A DNA stretch of 64,000 nucleotides from Pycnopodia helianthoides (GCA_032158295.1 CM063246.1:19030991-19094990), one strand, 5' to 3'; positions 45,010 to 56,913 are shown, counted from the first letter of the stretch. The notes: generated by a model not told the origin, from the letters alone. Made by a program: numbers and translations.

Positions 45010-46170
45010 AAATAGTAGCCTGTTGGCCTACACATGTTAGATCACTGTGAATCTACAAGCTCACAGTAGGCTTTGTACGTATGCATGGTCAAGCGTTCAC
45101 ATGTCAAGTCACTGTGAATCTGCAAGCTTACAGGCACATTCATAGGTATGTAGGGTAAAGCATTCACGTGTTAATTTACTGTGAATTTGCAGACTTATGG
45201 TAGAGCATACACATGTTATGAAACTGCAAGCTTACAGGAAGCTTCATAGGTATGTAGGGTAGAGCATACAAATATTATGAAACTGCAAGCTTACAGGAGG
45301 CTTCATATGTATGTAGGGTCAAGCACACCCATGTTAAGTCACTGTGAATCCACAAGCATAGATGAGGCTTCATATGTATGTAGGGGTCAAGTGTACATAA
45401 TTTTAAGTCACTATGATCCCGCAAGCATACTGAGGCTTCATATGTATGTATGTATAGGCAAGCGCACACATTTGTACTCACTATGATTCAACAAGCATAC
45501 ATGAGGCTTCGTACATATTTTGGCTCAAGCACACACATGTTAAGTGAAACTGAAAACTTACATGAGTTTTTTTTATGTTTGTTGGGTCAATCCTACACAT
45601 TTAAGTTACTTTGATTCTGTAAGCATGCAGGAGGCCTCATATGTATGTGAGGTCAAGCATACACATTTCAATTCAAGTAATAATCCACAAGGGAAACTGA
45701 CTCAGTGATTTTTTTATTATATTTTGGGGTTGAACAAAGACAAATTCACTAGAGCGGGATTTTAACCAACGACCTCTGGATTAACGTGCAGGTGCTCTAC
45801 CAACTGAGCTATCTAGCCCTATGTTAGCAGTCTTCCTATTTTGTTGATATCTTTGTTCGGGGGTGCCAGTCAGAAGCCATACAACCATCAACTGCCAAGT
45901 AGCCAGGGATCACATCCAAGTTTACGATACAGGGTGATCCCCTGGCTGCCGCTTCCCAGGTTGTATCGTAAACTTGGGTGTAATCCTTGGCTACATGGCA
46001 GGAGGCTTCAGATATATGTAGGGTCAATCAATAACATTTTAAGTCACTGTGAATCTACAAGCACACAAAGGCTTCAGATGTATATAGCGTCAAGCATACA
46101 CATTTTAGTCACTGTGAATGTGCAAGCATACAGGAGGCTTAATATCTTTGCAGGGTCAAGCATACACGAT
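45010..46170. repeat. ~65-75 bp tandem array, copy B, interrupted by a SINE
   Basis: About 14 units of the same repeat as at 16096-16920 (TTAAGTCACTGTGAATC, GCTTCATATGTATGTAGGGT, CAAGCATACACATG). The array is split by the SINE at 45664-45842 and by an inverted repeat at about 45875-46005 whose arms contain GGTTGTATCGTAAACTTGGG and its complement. Confidence 0.8.
45664..45842 (-). repeat. tRNA-derived SINE (family B), minus strand
   Basis: On the minus strand it reads GATAGCTCAGTTGGTAGAGC (a strong A box) then, after the anticodon region, a degenerate B box GGTTAAAATCC. It shares flanking GGGAAACTGA and GTTAGCAGTCT with the other family B copies and sits inside tandem array B. Confidence 0.75.
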
Positions 46171-47618
46171 AGGAGGGGGTACACCATGCAACTTATCCAG
46201 CACCAAATGGGTGGGGGAATATATAAACAAATACAGGGTGTGATGTGGGGAAGGAAACTTTGATTTGAGACATGGGCCCAATAACACATGGGGCTTATTT
46301 AGTCATAAAATATAAATTTATAATAGTTTGTAAAAAACAAAATTGGGGTTGAATCTTGACGTTTTTAGGATTATAATCCATTTTATTTGGATTCATTTAT
46401 CAAACTAAAAAAGTCATGCTGGGAAAATTCCATTTTACTGTGCACGATCACAGCAGCAGCGCTGTGGAAAGGATGAGGGTATCGTCAAAACTCCAGGGTT
46501 TCTAGGGTACCAAGGTTTGGGTCTAACTAATTTCTCTCAGATAATAACCCTTTCATTATTTTTTTGAAATACTTTAATTTTACCCCCTGTGTTTTTGTTT
46601 CTCATCAAATATCGGCTAACATTTCCGGTACGACTTGATGTAAAATGGACAATCGAGATGGTTTGTACGTTCAGCATTTAAGACTTTTGAAATATGAAGA
46701 CTTACCAACTTGACAGCTTCAGTAAAATTCTCCATATTCAGTAATTCAATACACCAGGGCTCTTTACATGGAAAAGGGCCTCAGCAAATTATTAAATGTG
46801 TCATTTGAATACATAAAATCTCATCTTCAAATACGGCCAAGATTAGAGAACGGCAACTTTACTACCTACCCCTTGTGATTGTTTCAAAGTTGAGCAGCCT
46901 AACAATTTAAATGCAATTACAAAAAACGGCTGTTATTTTTGTAACTAAATCCTATTTATTTCAAGAGAGAAAAGAGTTCTGTGTATATGAGATTATGACA
47001 TCTTCGTGTACTATTGGAACAAAACGCAAGGCATTGTTTACCTGATTAATTCATATATTAAACAATTACAATAAAACTTAGTCATAATTTTTACACGGTG
47101 TTCAAAATAGGATATTAATTTTGTTAAGTGTTCAATTCCAACTATTACAAAGACAAGTAAAGAACACACAAATTCGCACAACTTTCAATACAATGTAAAA
47201 CTGAACGACTTTAATATTGGAAGCTACATTCTTACTGCAAGATACTCCCCACCAAAATCAGAATGAGAAATATGATAAGTTTATACTGAACTGTGTTTTG
47301 CCAAGAAATTTTCCTTAAGACTGTGTTGTTCTTGTAAATGTCAGAATTTATGCAAATTAAAGCAAGCACTGATTAGGTTATCAAACCTGACCTCATGGGG
47401 TGAAATCGGAGCTCGGTAACCCCCCCGCCCCCTCCCTTAACCCCCTTAGAAAACAGGGGAGTAAGCCAAGGGGCAGTAGCTTAATTAAATTACCCAATCG
47501 GTCCCCCGGATTTAATTGAAGGAAGGACTTCATGAATGTGCCTGGAATATCAACAATTTTGTCTCCAGTGTTTTCAAGGCATACGCTAAAGGGATTGTGC
47601 ATCATTTTGCAAGATAAG
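46171..47618. other. No gene seen
   Basis: AT-rich. A C-run lies at 47421-47427. No supported gene. Confidence 0.45.
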
Positions 47619-47742
47619 GGCCGTGTCCGAATTAATGGCTATGTCAGCATCTATGACAGGAATACTGACAAGTCCCATTCTTCACTGTTCTTGTTGCAGC
47701 CAACCACCATAGCCATACCCAATCCGCTTGATTCAGACACGG
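47619..47742. mobile_element. MITE of the GGCCGTGTCC family, diverged
   Basis: The left end GGCCGTGTCCGAATTAATGG and the right end GATTCAGACACGG are imperfect inverted repeats; AGCCATA-type inner blocks also pair. A further related half-end (ATTCAGACGTGGCC) lies at 48011-48024. Confidence 0.6.
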
Positions 47743-48034
47743 TATAACTATTCATCCCGAAACACATTTTTGATCATGGTGCGGCCACTTTTATTTTTTA
47801 CTTCGACACAAATCGTTGAGACTATAACTGAGCTTGGAGAGGGAAACGACACCTGTTTACGGAATGAAATCTGACCTTTATTTTCTTTGTGTAATTCTGG
47901 AAACCATACATGTAGTTATCTGTACAGTAACGAAGGTTTTCCTATGTTTTTAAAAACATATAATAAAAACACAAAAACTCATCTGGCCATAACCACTGCC
48001 ACATCCACTAATTCAGACGTGGCCTTACTGCAAC

Positions 48035-48576
48035 CAGTGTTGTAGTCAAGTACTTCTCAATCAAGTAGTGCCGAATATTAGGGTGGCCGAGTAGTACTCA
48101 AGTATGAGAACTTGGGCATTCAAGTGTCCGACTACCGAGTATTGTGATATCCAAGCACCGAGGCCAACAGCCGAGGAGCAAGTCCTTGGAACTCTGAGCA
48201 CAAGTATGAGTACGAGTAAACATTTATTGTTTTTTTTTTAAAACCAATTTCTGGTTGACAAAGTGTGCTTTTTACCACAACTATCTTTTAAACATGAGTA
48301 CATAAAAGACAACTTAAATTTGTCGTTCTTGCTCTGTCCATTCCTTGCATTTATGGACCAGAGTCAAGCAGAAAGGAAAGTGAAACTTTGACCAGGAGTA
48401 CTAAATTCAGAGTCCATGTACATTTTCAGTCAAGTATCGAGTACGGACTTTGAGTACAGGTATTTTGCTAGCCAAGTATTTAGGTAGCTGAGTACCAGTG
48501 CGAGTACAAGTACCATCAAAACAGTACTCCAGTAGTACTCGAGTACGAGTGTGGAGGTATGAGTACTGCAACACTG
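48035..48576. mobile_element. hAT-like non-autonomous element with internal AGTACT iterations
   Basis: Starts CAGTGTTGTAGTCAAGTACT and ends GAGTACTGCAACACTG, imperfect inverted repeats of the CAGTG type found in hAT elements. Both flanking kilobase-scale arms are rich in AGTACTC, GAGTACGAGT and CAAGTA motifs. No clear 8 bp target duplication could be confirmed. It is non-coding. Confidence 0.62.
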
Positions 48577-49154
48577 TAACCATATCAAAATAGGTATGCA
48601 TAATTTATCCTGAAAACAAAACACAGGCCAACAAGCAAAAGCAAATTTTTGTGAAAAAGAAAAAGTATAGTAAAAGAGCAAAAACTACCTAGCTGGTAGA
48701 GAGACAGAACTACCTAGCTGGTAGAGAGACAGAACAGCATCTGAATGGTCAAACAACTGTCTTAGAAATCAAACGTAATGATTAACTGACCAACAACTTC
48801 CTTTACAATAGTAATTCCTTGAAGAACAATTCATGTGTATTTTCTGATTTTTTGGGGGGTAACATTTAAAGTGATGTTACAATGAAACTTTAAATTTGCA
48901 AATTACCCTTTTTTCTACCCCCCCCATACTAAAATGCTGTACCATATACCAAGTTGAAGTGGACGAAAAACTACTTCAACCTCTGATTGTACAAACACAC
49001 AACGGCCCAAATTCTTACAAGATTTTTAACGACCAAATATTATTGAACAAAAAATAGAACTAGGAACTTTGTAAAATTGGGCCCTGGAATTAACCGAATA
49101 AAAACGAGCAAATTCTCTTCGAATGAGGGCCAACCGTTGCCCACAAATAGAAAC
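48577..49154 (-). other. UTP4 3' flank; no further gene
   Basis: Probable 3' UTR and downstream DNA of UTP4. No clear AATAAA on the minus strand was found close to the stop, so the poly(A) site is not assigned. A short tandem duplication of ACTACCTAGCTGGTAGAGAG lies at about 48687-48733. Confidence 0.45.
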
Positions 49155-49273
49155 TTATGTTCCAAACTTCTTCTCTGGGAGCGTGGATGGTAGATTCTCG
49201 TAGATCTCCTCTAGAGGGCGCTCTACGACCACTAACCAGCCCGAATGCCAAAGTACCCAGCATGCAGCAAAGG
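49155..49273 (-). CDS. UTP4: UTP4 last exon with stop; apparent one-base frame break
   Basis: The acceptor is CTGAACAG. In the expected phase 0 frame it reads PLLHAGYFGIRAG and then stops (TAG). In the next frame, from 49235 to 49158, it reads LVVVERPLEEIYENLPSTLP then EKKFGT with TAA at 49155-49157, which is the conserved cirhin C-terminus. Exon length is 119, not a multiple of three, so one base appears to be missing near GCTGG^TTAG (about 49236). This may be an assembly or base-call error, an allele, or a true frameshift that would remove the last 26 or so residues. Confidence 0.85.
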
Positions 49274-51451
49274 CTGTTCAGAAAAAAGACAAGAAAGGTA
49301 TACAAAGAATCATTAGGCATTGCGTTTGAAACCAGCAATATAGACAGTTCAATGGAACCCCGACACATGGTGTATAGAACAATCCTTGTTATGCAACGAA
49401 GTGCCTTTTCCAAACCTTGGCTTATTGGCTCTGGCTCCGGCTTTGACTCCATCGATATTTTACAGCAGTGTACATTTTGAACTGTGCTTCAACATCAAAC
49501 AGGGTCTCGAGCCCTGGCCAGAGCCTAAGCTGAAATTATCTTCATGATTTTTGTGTATTTGATCTGAAGTCATGGGGGAAAAAAAGAAAGATAGAAGAGG
49601 AAAACAGTTTTGTTTGTGACTTGTAACAAAAGGGATAATAGTCAAAGAAAAATAAGGAGGGAGGGTGTGAGCTTGGAGCACCTCCCTCTATACCCGCTGT
49701 TAAAAAAAAATGTTTTAAGCTTGAAAAAATGTTTTTAGGGGAAAAAAAAAAAACCCAAACCAGAAAGTTTCCCTGAAAGTGTATGTCTGTGTGTATGTGT
49801 AATTTTGTATTGAGGTTTGGGGGGGGGGCTAGTAACAGTCAGTCCTTGAGGTCTACTCTTTGAGGCCTACTGTGTTTAACCACCAAATCGTGCATTTGAA
49901 ACATTTCCTAAAAAAAAACCAATTTCATAGTTGGTAAGTTCTTCTTAGCTTTTTAAACCATAAAAAAAAAAAAATTGAAAGGAGACAATGGAACTAACTG
50001 GCTGAAAAATATATATTTTTGTGAAGTTCAAAGTAAACAAAATCATTTGTCGCCAAAAACCAGCGAAGCTTATCGATGTTTTTCTTTTCAGAACGTTACA
50101 AACTTAGATGTTTCAAAGGAGGAGAGTGCATTAGTTTCAACACATGAAAGAACATGGCTGAGTGTACAAACACATTTTGGAAAGTTTCCAAACTTTAATC
50201 CGTATTCTGGTTTACAGTTTGCTGAAAAATGTTGTTTGCTGGGAAGCAATTGTTTTCTGTCAGGATCGAAGAAAAGCAATTTTTGGGTGTGTGACTTGAA
50301 CCTAAAAGTAGGGTTAGATTTTTTGGGTGTGTAACTTGAACCTAAAAGTAGGGTTAGATTGGTAAATACTCCCAAACAAATTCCAACAGAAAACTTACTT
50401 TGTGAGAAGCACAGCAGCTGTTGATAGTATATACTATTTTGAGACAGAATTCCCTTCCATGCAATATGGTTTGGATAATTTGTCACCATCAAACATTTGA
50501 ATCTGATAAATGATTCATGCATGAATCATTTCTCAGATTATTGAGTGTTGGTTTCTGTTTGCGAATGCTATGGCCAGAGATGCGGTTGGTACCCGCTGTC
50601 ACCTCGCTAAACCTGGATGGATTCGACGTTTGTGTCAAAAATACTTTGACATTTTTTTGACTCTTTTCTCAGCAAGTAGACACTGTATTCAGATGAAACT
50701 TTCAAATGTGACTTTTATTGATCTTTCTTTATAATTTTGCCTGTAAATCAGCATTACGCTGACAAACAACCAATGTATGACCCTTGCCTTTAAGGAAGTT
50801 AACACAGCTCCCGATTCACAACAAAAGCATTAAAAACTTTGATATATATATGATTTTTAAAAGGCTTTGAAAAGAAAATTCTAAAACTTTTGACCGAAGT
50901 TTAGTTCTCTGAACACATAGAAACAAACTGGAGAAACTTTACTTACTTACAGGGGGGCTACAAGGTCAAATCAAGTTTTGTGATGCACTCATTATCTGTT
51001 AGATAGTGTCCTCATGAAAGTGAGGGGAAAACTACAAGTGTCTCTAACCTCACATTAAAATGGTGTAAAATGTCATGTTATTTTATACTCTTTCAAAGTG
51101 AAACATGAAGTCATTTGATATCGACAACAAATGGGCCTGTACAATCAAAAAGGAAATTTTGCGCCAGTCAAAACGTCAGATTCAATGCTGTTTTTGATTG
51201 AGCATCATCAGAATTCAGGAATGAACTAAAAAAGATTCCTGTACAAAAAATGTACAGACCCATGTATTTGAAACGTAACATCACTGTACGTTTCAGAATG
51301 GTGACAAAAAAATGCACGAGAAGGGTATCAAATACAATTACATTTTACGCCGTTTCAACATGAAGTTGGAGACTTGGAATTGAGAAAAAAAGATGGCTGT
51401 ACAACAATGAAGATCTACTGAAACGGGCTGAAGATATAGAGCTAGACCCAC
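49274..51451 (-). other. UTP4 intron with no second gene seen
   Basis: Holds a 40 bp direct tandem duplication at 50283-50360 (shared GACTTGAACCTAAAAGTAGG with one change) and the long-arm MITE at 50951-51352. A 119-codon plus-strand frame at 49975-50334 has no motif. Confidence 0.6.
50951..51352. mobile_element. Long-arm inverted-repeat MITE, copy 1
   Basis: Shares CTAACCTCACATTAAAATGG, GTGTAAAATGTCATG and AATGCTGTTTTTGATTGAG with the element at 62089-62612, in the opposite orientation. The outer end starts near CTACAAGGTCAAATCAAG. It has no coding sequence and lies about 100 bp from the 51452 exon. Confidence 0.7.
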
Positions 51452-51553
51452 CTTGTACTTTTGGCAGATGCTAAAGCCATGTTGTTGGTTGTCTCCCTGA
51501 GGCGGGCTGCCCAATCCTCGACTGAACAACTTGTCAAATCTTGTTGGAAGTGG
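51452..51553 (-). CDS. UTP4: UTP4 exon (34 codons)
   Basis: Exon of 102 bp with TTTCGCCAG acceptor and AAG|GTGGGT donor. Encodes PLPTRFDKLFSRGLGSPP and then a Gln-rich stretch ending in GFSICQKYK. PLP directly after IDK and the F-x-I-x-K-Y-K ending match the human order. Most of the residues between are poorly conserved in this family. Confidence 0.86.
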
Positions 51554-53273
51554 CTGGCGAAATAAAAAAAAAGAAGACGAAAAAAAGATTTAGCAAATTT
51601 CACAATTGCAATCGACTCAAAAATCTTAAATGAAAGCCAACCTTTCTGCGGCTAATTCAGTCTCTCAACTGTCGACAGGGGCATGATTGTACGCAGATTG
51701 AAAGTCCAGACAAATGAGTAGATGTCTATGCTTGGTCTTGAGATAAAACTCTTGAGTGCCCCGGGTGCTACATTTTAGAGTCTTTACATCAATGGTAACC
51801 GAGAGGTTTGAACACAAGAAGGCTTCGTCATCCCCACCCTTGATTGCAAGCTCACAACCTTCAAGACAGTCAAGAGGGAGATGGACGAAAAACATCTTGA
51901 TATCCATACACAGTTCCTGACAAATCACCAACGCGACATGGCGATTCATCTTAAAAAACAACCTCAAAAGCCTTCAGGGCACTTTACGTCATCCGTCTCC
52001 GACCCCAACTGTTGTTTAAGGCTGACGAGAAAAAATCTAACACTACTCTCACCCATTCCACGATTCCGACTGACAACCTCTGGACAGATTTCACAATACT
52101 TCTCAGACGCACACCCAACGGGGAATCTGGAGAACGTGAATGGCAGGCAAAATAAGCACTCTTTGGTGTGGATTAGCGCATTTGTGCAAACCTGAATGAG
52201 AGAGTACCTCTCTCACAACAAAAATTTTCATTCAATGGCGAGGACTGCAGGGTGTAGGTGGACAAACACCATCCCGTACTAACCTCCCTCCTCGGGCTTT
52301 ATAGAATCTAGTTCCTGAACCCCCCCCCCCACCTTTCCCCCCCTCAGTTCTTTGCAGTTTTCTCAACTCATATCCTGTCCTGTCAGAGACACTCCACTCG
52401 TTTGAATAACTGAGGGCTAATATCTTGGCCAGCGTGAGGGTTTATTCGTTTCGCCTGTCACATTATGTGTCGGGTGTTCAATCCTGTGACAGACAATCCA
52501 ACCCATTTTGGGGCTCACGTTCTGCATTTATGATGTAACAGACAAAAGAAGGGTGGGGGATCTAGGCAGAATCCAATCTTTTTCCTTGATCAATAAGAGG
52601 AATTTTTGAAGATCATGAACCACTTTAGTCTGGTCTAGGATAGATAAATTCAAGGCTGAAAGAATTCTTGTTACTCGACTTTTTGCAAAAGATGAAAAAA
52701 TTAATGCATACAACCAGCACTAAAAGCTTTGAATCTTTTAGTGCAGATCTAAGAGCTTGACAACTTTGAACAAGAGAATGAGCAAACGGAATTCCCCATC
52801 ACTCAATTTTCATTTTGGCTCAACATAGAAAAGAACACCCCCCCCCCCTCAAACGACGTCAGCTTTGAATCATTAAGTGTGGGTCTAAAAGCTTTAATAT
52901 TCTGAACAGGGACCGTGCAGACTGAAAATTCCCGACTACTTAATCAAAATTACTCGGTAACTTTGAGAATCGATGGTGATTATCTTCAACTACAGTGCAC
53001 TCCGATTTGTTCGTAAGAACGGACAAATTACGGTAATCACCCTATCTGAAACTAGTGAACGGACCTCACTTAGTGTAAAGTTGCTACATCAACCAATCAT
53101 TCTAAACCATTGTCAGCTGTGAATATTGAGTGGTCTGACTGAAGCTTTTGAGTTCCCTAATGCGTAATCTTAACTGTGGAATTAAGGCTGGGAAACGATG
53201 GTTCCCAATTACAGTGTGCTCTGACCCAATTAAAGGGAAAGTGTAAAGAACGCCTGCCTATGACTTCCTTTTT

Positions 53274-53760
53274 GGCATGTTGTGGCCGAGCGGTCATGAG
53301 CACAGGACTCAAGCTGTGCTGTTTCTGTTCATTGAAAGTGGGTTCGAGTCCCGATCATGGCACTTGTGTCCTTGAGCAAGGTTCTTTTACTGTAATTGCT
53401 TTGTTCTTTCGGATGGGACATTAAGCTGTAGGTCCTGTGCACCAAAGTTTGGCCGTGTCCGAATTAGCAGCTACAGCTATGGCTACGGCTAAATTTCCGC
53501 ATCATCATGCGTTGAAGTGTAGGACGTCCTTAGCAACACCCATAGCAACAGTCGTAGCCCTAGCCGTAGCCGTCATTTCGGATACGGCCCAAGTTGTGCA
53601 CGTAAAAGAACCCAGAACACTTATCAGGGAAGAGTAGGGGTTTAACCCCGGTGTTTCTGGTTTACACAGCAAGCACCCTTGTTTACAGGTTTTCTCAGGC
53701 TTGTGAGCGACAGTGATTAAGTTCACTTATGAGGCATCCTTGGTTTCATTACCAGAAATA
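53274..53760 (+). repeat. tRNA-Leu-like SINE (family C), split by a MITE
   Basis: Head GTGGCCGAGCGGTCATGAGC (Leu-type A box) with GGACTCAAGC after it and a B box GGGTTCGAGTCCC. The conserved body follows: TTGAGCAAGG, GCTTTGTTCTTTCGGATGGG and, after the MITE at 53451-53589, GCACGTAAAAGAACCCAGAA. The core is like that of widely shared invertebrate/deuterostome SINEs. It is antisense to UTP4. Confidence 0.82.
53451..53589. mobile_element. 139 bp MITE of the GGCCGTGTCC family nested in a SINE
   Basis: Ends GGCCGTGTCCGAATTAGCAG and TTTCGGATACGGCC are inverted repeats; inner GCTATGGCTACGGCTA pairs with TAGCCCTAGCCGTAGC. Because SINE sequence continues on both sides, this insertion is younger than the SINE. 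Confidence 0.82.
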
Positions 53761-54927
53761 TATAATAATAGTAAAAATTCCAAAAATAACTTGTTGCTCA
53801 CTTAGATTGTTGTGTAAGGAGGTAAACCAAATAAATGGTCACAAAACTTTGTCCAACTAAAAACTGCCCCCAGTTATTAAAAAAGTAGTTATTAAGTTAC
53901 AAAAGTTACTCTTGAGAAAATACCACATTTCCGCCCAAAGTGTTTTCTTTCCACAATACTGATAATTATGAAAAACCATCAAGTATAAAATTGTTAAACC
54001 TAGTGCTCATCACAAATTAATGTTAAACTCAATTGACTTTAGTTTTAAAAAGGAAAGAAGCAACTCTTTCTTTGCCTTCAATAAAATTCCACACTTCCGT
54101 CTGAGCATTGTCACTGACAGCGTTTTCTACTGCAACCTTAGCAGAATTCTTAACAAACATAATGCCATGCCGACACACTGTGCTATATTCATACACAGTT
54201 TCTTTGAAATGTTTGGCAGCCACTGGCACCAGACAATTACACCAAGCTCTGTTTTCAGAATAAGTGCCCAAGGCTTCCTGACACCCCCCCCCCCCACTCT
54301 TTCACAAATGCATTTCCCTTTTTTTTTTTTTTACAAATGATACTATTAACACATTTTTCCCCAGCATTCTTCCAGACGTTTTTATTGAGTTTCTAGGACT
54401 GGCTCCGTGTTCCAGAACATTCATTGATTTTCCGGGACGAAGCGCACTTACACTTGACCCCCTGCGGTCAATGACCACTGAACAGAAATTCCTTTCTCTG
54501 CTAGCAAGGTCGGCAAAGTAGCCATCAGTCATTTCAGCCTTGTTTATGTATCTGAGTGGCCTTTTAGCATGTTAAACTGAAGCTCCAAAATTGAAAATTG
54601 TCAAAAAAATAAAAATAATTATTTTTTATTAAATTATTTGCCTCCAAGAAATAATGTTTATTATACAAAAAAGGGAACAGAAACATTCATCTTCTGGCAC
54701 TCATCGTTTAGAAACTGAAATATGACCGCCTGTTAGTCTTACAAAAATAGCCTAAGGTCACTAAGCGTCTGCTGTTAAACATTGCTTTACTGTTCACAGG
54801 CCTGTACTATGCTGCCATCATCTTTGTTGAGTTGCCTAGGTGCAACATCGATAAGGAATGCCGACTTTCATTTTGATGAAAAGGAACCAGACTCTTTTCT
54901 TCCCAGCTTTGCTATTGGTTACATTAA

Positions 54928-55059
54928 GGCAGTGTCCGAACTGGCAGCTACGGTTACAGCTACAGCTGTTGCTACTGGTGTTGCTAAGGAGTCCTGTACT
55001 TCAACGCATGATGGCGCAGCGATCCAGCCATAGCCGTAGCCGCAAATTTGGACATGGCC
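54928..55059. mobile_element. 132 bp MITE of the GGCCGTGTCC family
   Basis: Left end GGCAGTGTCCGAACTGGCAG, right end CAAATTTGGACATGGCC. The inner GCTACGGTTACAGCTACAGC pairs with TAGCCGTAGCC. In reverse complement its core AACGCATGATG aligns with the other copies. Confidence 0.75.
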
Positions 55060-56189
55060 TGATTAAACAAAGATGGTAGATCTTTAGGCCAATGATGTGC
55101 CACCATAACTATTGTTTAGACATGATTGCTTTAAAACAAGAGAAACTAGCTACTTGCAAATGCAATATATAAGTGAATGCTCAATTTTAAGAGACCCTTT
55201 CACTGTTACATGCGTCATGTTGAATCAATGACGTAATATCCCTTTATGATGTTTCTTCAAAATTTTAGAGGGACTAGAAAAAAAAAAAAATGTTCCAACT
55301 CCTCAAAACCACTGTTGTGAGAATCCTTTACGACATGTTTCTTGAAATACAGTTATCAAAATAAAAATCAATTTACTCTTGCAAAAATGAAAATAACACT
55401 GCTGTGAATTCACTTAATGGCTCTTAAAAACCAGGGTGGGGGGAATGAATGCTTTGTTTTTTTCACCAAAACGTTTCCGGAAAACTAGAAACTTGGTATG
55501 AAGTTACCCTTCAGAAAACCAATGATGTTCCATCATGATGTGCTTCTTGCAACAAAGAGAATTGGTAAGATTTAATTCTTTAAAAAAATAAACATAAAAT
55601 GAAGTCACATGCCTTTAATATTTTAATGTAATCGGATACACCTGATAGCTTCGTCGGCGCTCCCCCCCCCCTCCAATTTCATAAACGAGCTGAACTTCTT
55701 AACTTCTAACATACAATCACGATATGGGATCCCTTATCACATGATTCGTCATGGATTTTGCGCATGTAATGACATAGCCCTAGACCCGGGTGGTTAGCTA
55801 TTGACCAAGACGGAGGTGATGTCGATGATTTATCAGTAACATGCCCTTGAGGTTTTTCCCCAGCTCCGCCAAGGGGAACGGGAATTACTTTCATGGATTT
55901 TTTTCCCCTTCTTCTCCACCTAATAGAAGTCAGGTTAGACGCTGTGGGCAAGTGATGTCACTGGTAATGGAACATGAAGAGAAGCCTTTAAGAATGTCTT
56001 TAAAGGTGACTGAAAATGCAAGCCAATTGTTCCCTAATTTGTAACTATTTTTTTTCCTCTTCTTCTTCAGCACATCCATACACACAGAGTCCAGGATTCC
56101 CCTGAGGATGACCAGAGCATACTGGTCAAAACATTGAGTACAAACCAGCTCTGCTCAGACCCACCCCTACTCAATAGAGATCTTTACTT

Positions 56190-56577
56190 ACTATGGTGTT
56201 ACTGCAAGTGTACCTTGGTGTTACCGCAAGTGTACCTTGGTGCATGTTTACATAGGTCTAATACCGCAAGTATACCTGGTCTCACCACAAGTTTACCTGG
56301 TCTCATCACAAGTTTTCCTGGTCTCACCACAAGTTTACCTGGTCTCACCACAAGTTTACCTGGTCTCACCACAAGTTTTCCTTGGTGTAACTGCAAGTTT
56401 ACCTTAGTGTTACCGCAAGTATACCTGGTCTCACCACAACATGGTTTACCTTGGTCTTACCACAAGTTTACCTGGTCTTCACCACAAGTTTTACCTGGTC
56501 CCACCACAAGTTTACCTGGTCTCATCACAAGTTTACCTGGAATCACCGCAAGTTTACCTGGTCTCAATGCAAGTTTA
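56190..56577. repeat. 21 bp minisatellite (about 18 units)
   Basis: Units of ACCTGGTCTCACCACAAGTT plus one base. Outer units are more diverged (ACCTTGGTGTTACCGCAAGT). The 21 bp period keeps open frames on both strands (a heptad PGLTTSL on plus), which accounts for the 168-codon frame here. It is intronic in UTP4. Confidence 0.88.
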
Positions 56578-56777
56578 CCATTACTATCTCTTTGGACCAC
56601 GCATAGCTTCAAGTCTTACTTATTTTTTATTTTAATTTGAGACTTTTCTGCGAGTAGTCCTCTTAACTTCATAGGGGGGGGTGGGGGAATAGGATGGATG
56701 GAGAGGAAAATGGAGAGGTTCGAAGGGAGCTGGTGGGGGGGGGGGGGGTGGTAGTCTTTTTTATAATTGACACTAAT

Positions 56778-56913
56778 GCCCGGTTCATACTTCACACATA
56801 AGCGAATGCAAAGCGAACTCTGTGATGCAAGCAATCAGGTACAGGCTGTATTCTAATTATGACTCAAGGAAATTCGCTTCGTTTTCTCCATTCACGTGAA
56901 GTATGAACCGTGC
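56778..56913. mobile_element. 136 bp MITE with GCCCGGTTCATACTTCAC ends
   Basis: Left end GCCCGGTTCATACTTCAC pairs with right end GTGAAGTATGAACCGTGC with one mismatch. The next inner blocks AGCGAATGCAAAGCGAA and TTCGCTTCG also pair. No coding sequence. Confidence 0.75.

Noticed and set aside
49975..50334. 119-codon plus-strand frame in a UTP4 intron
   Set aside because: No family motif, low-complexity flanks, and the end overlaps a local 40 bp duplication. It is antisense to UTP4.
56134..56640. 168-codon plus-strand frame rich in PGLTTSL heptads
   Set aside because: A 21 bp minisatellite inside a UTP4 intron accounts for the heptads; no start context or neighbouring exon supports a gene.
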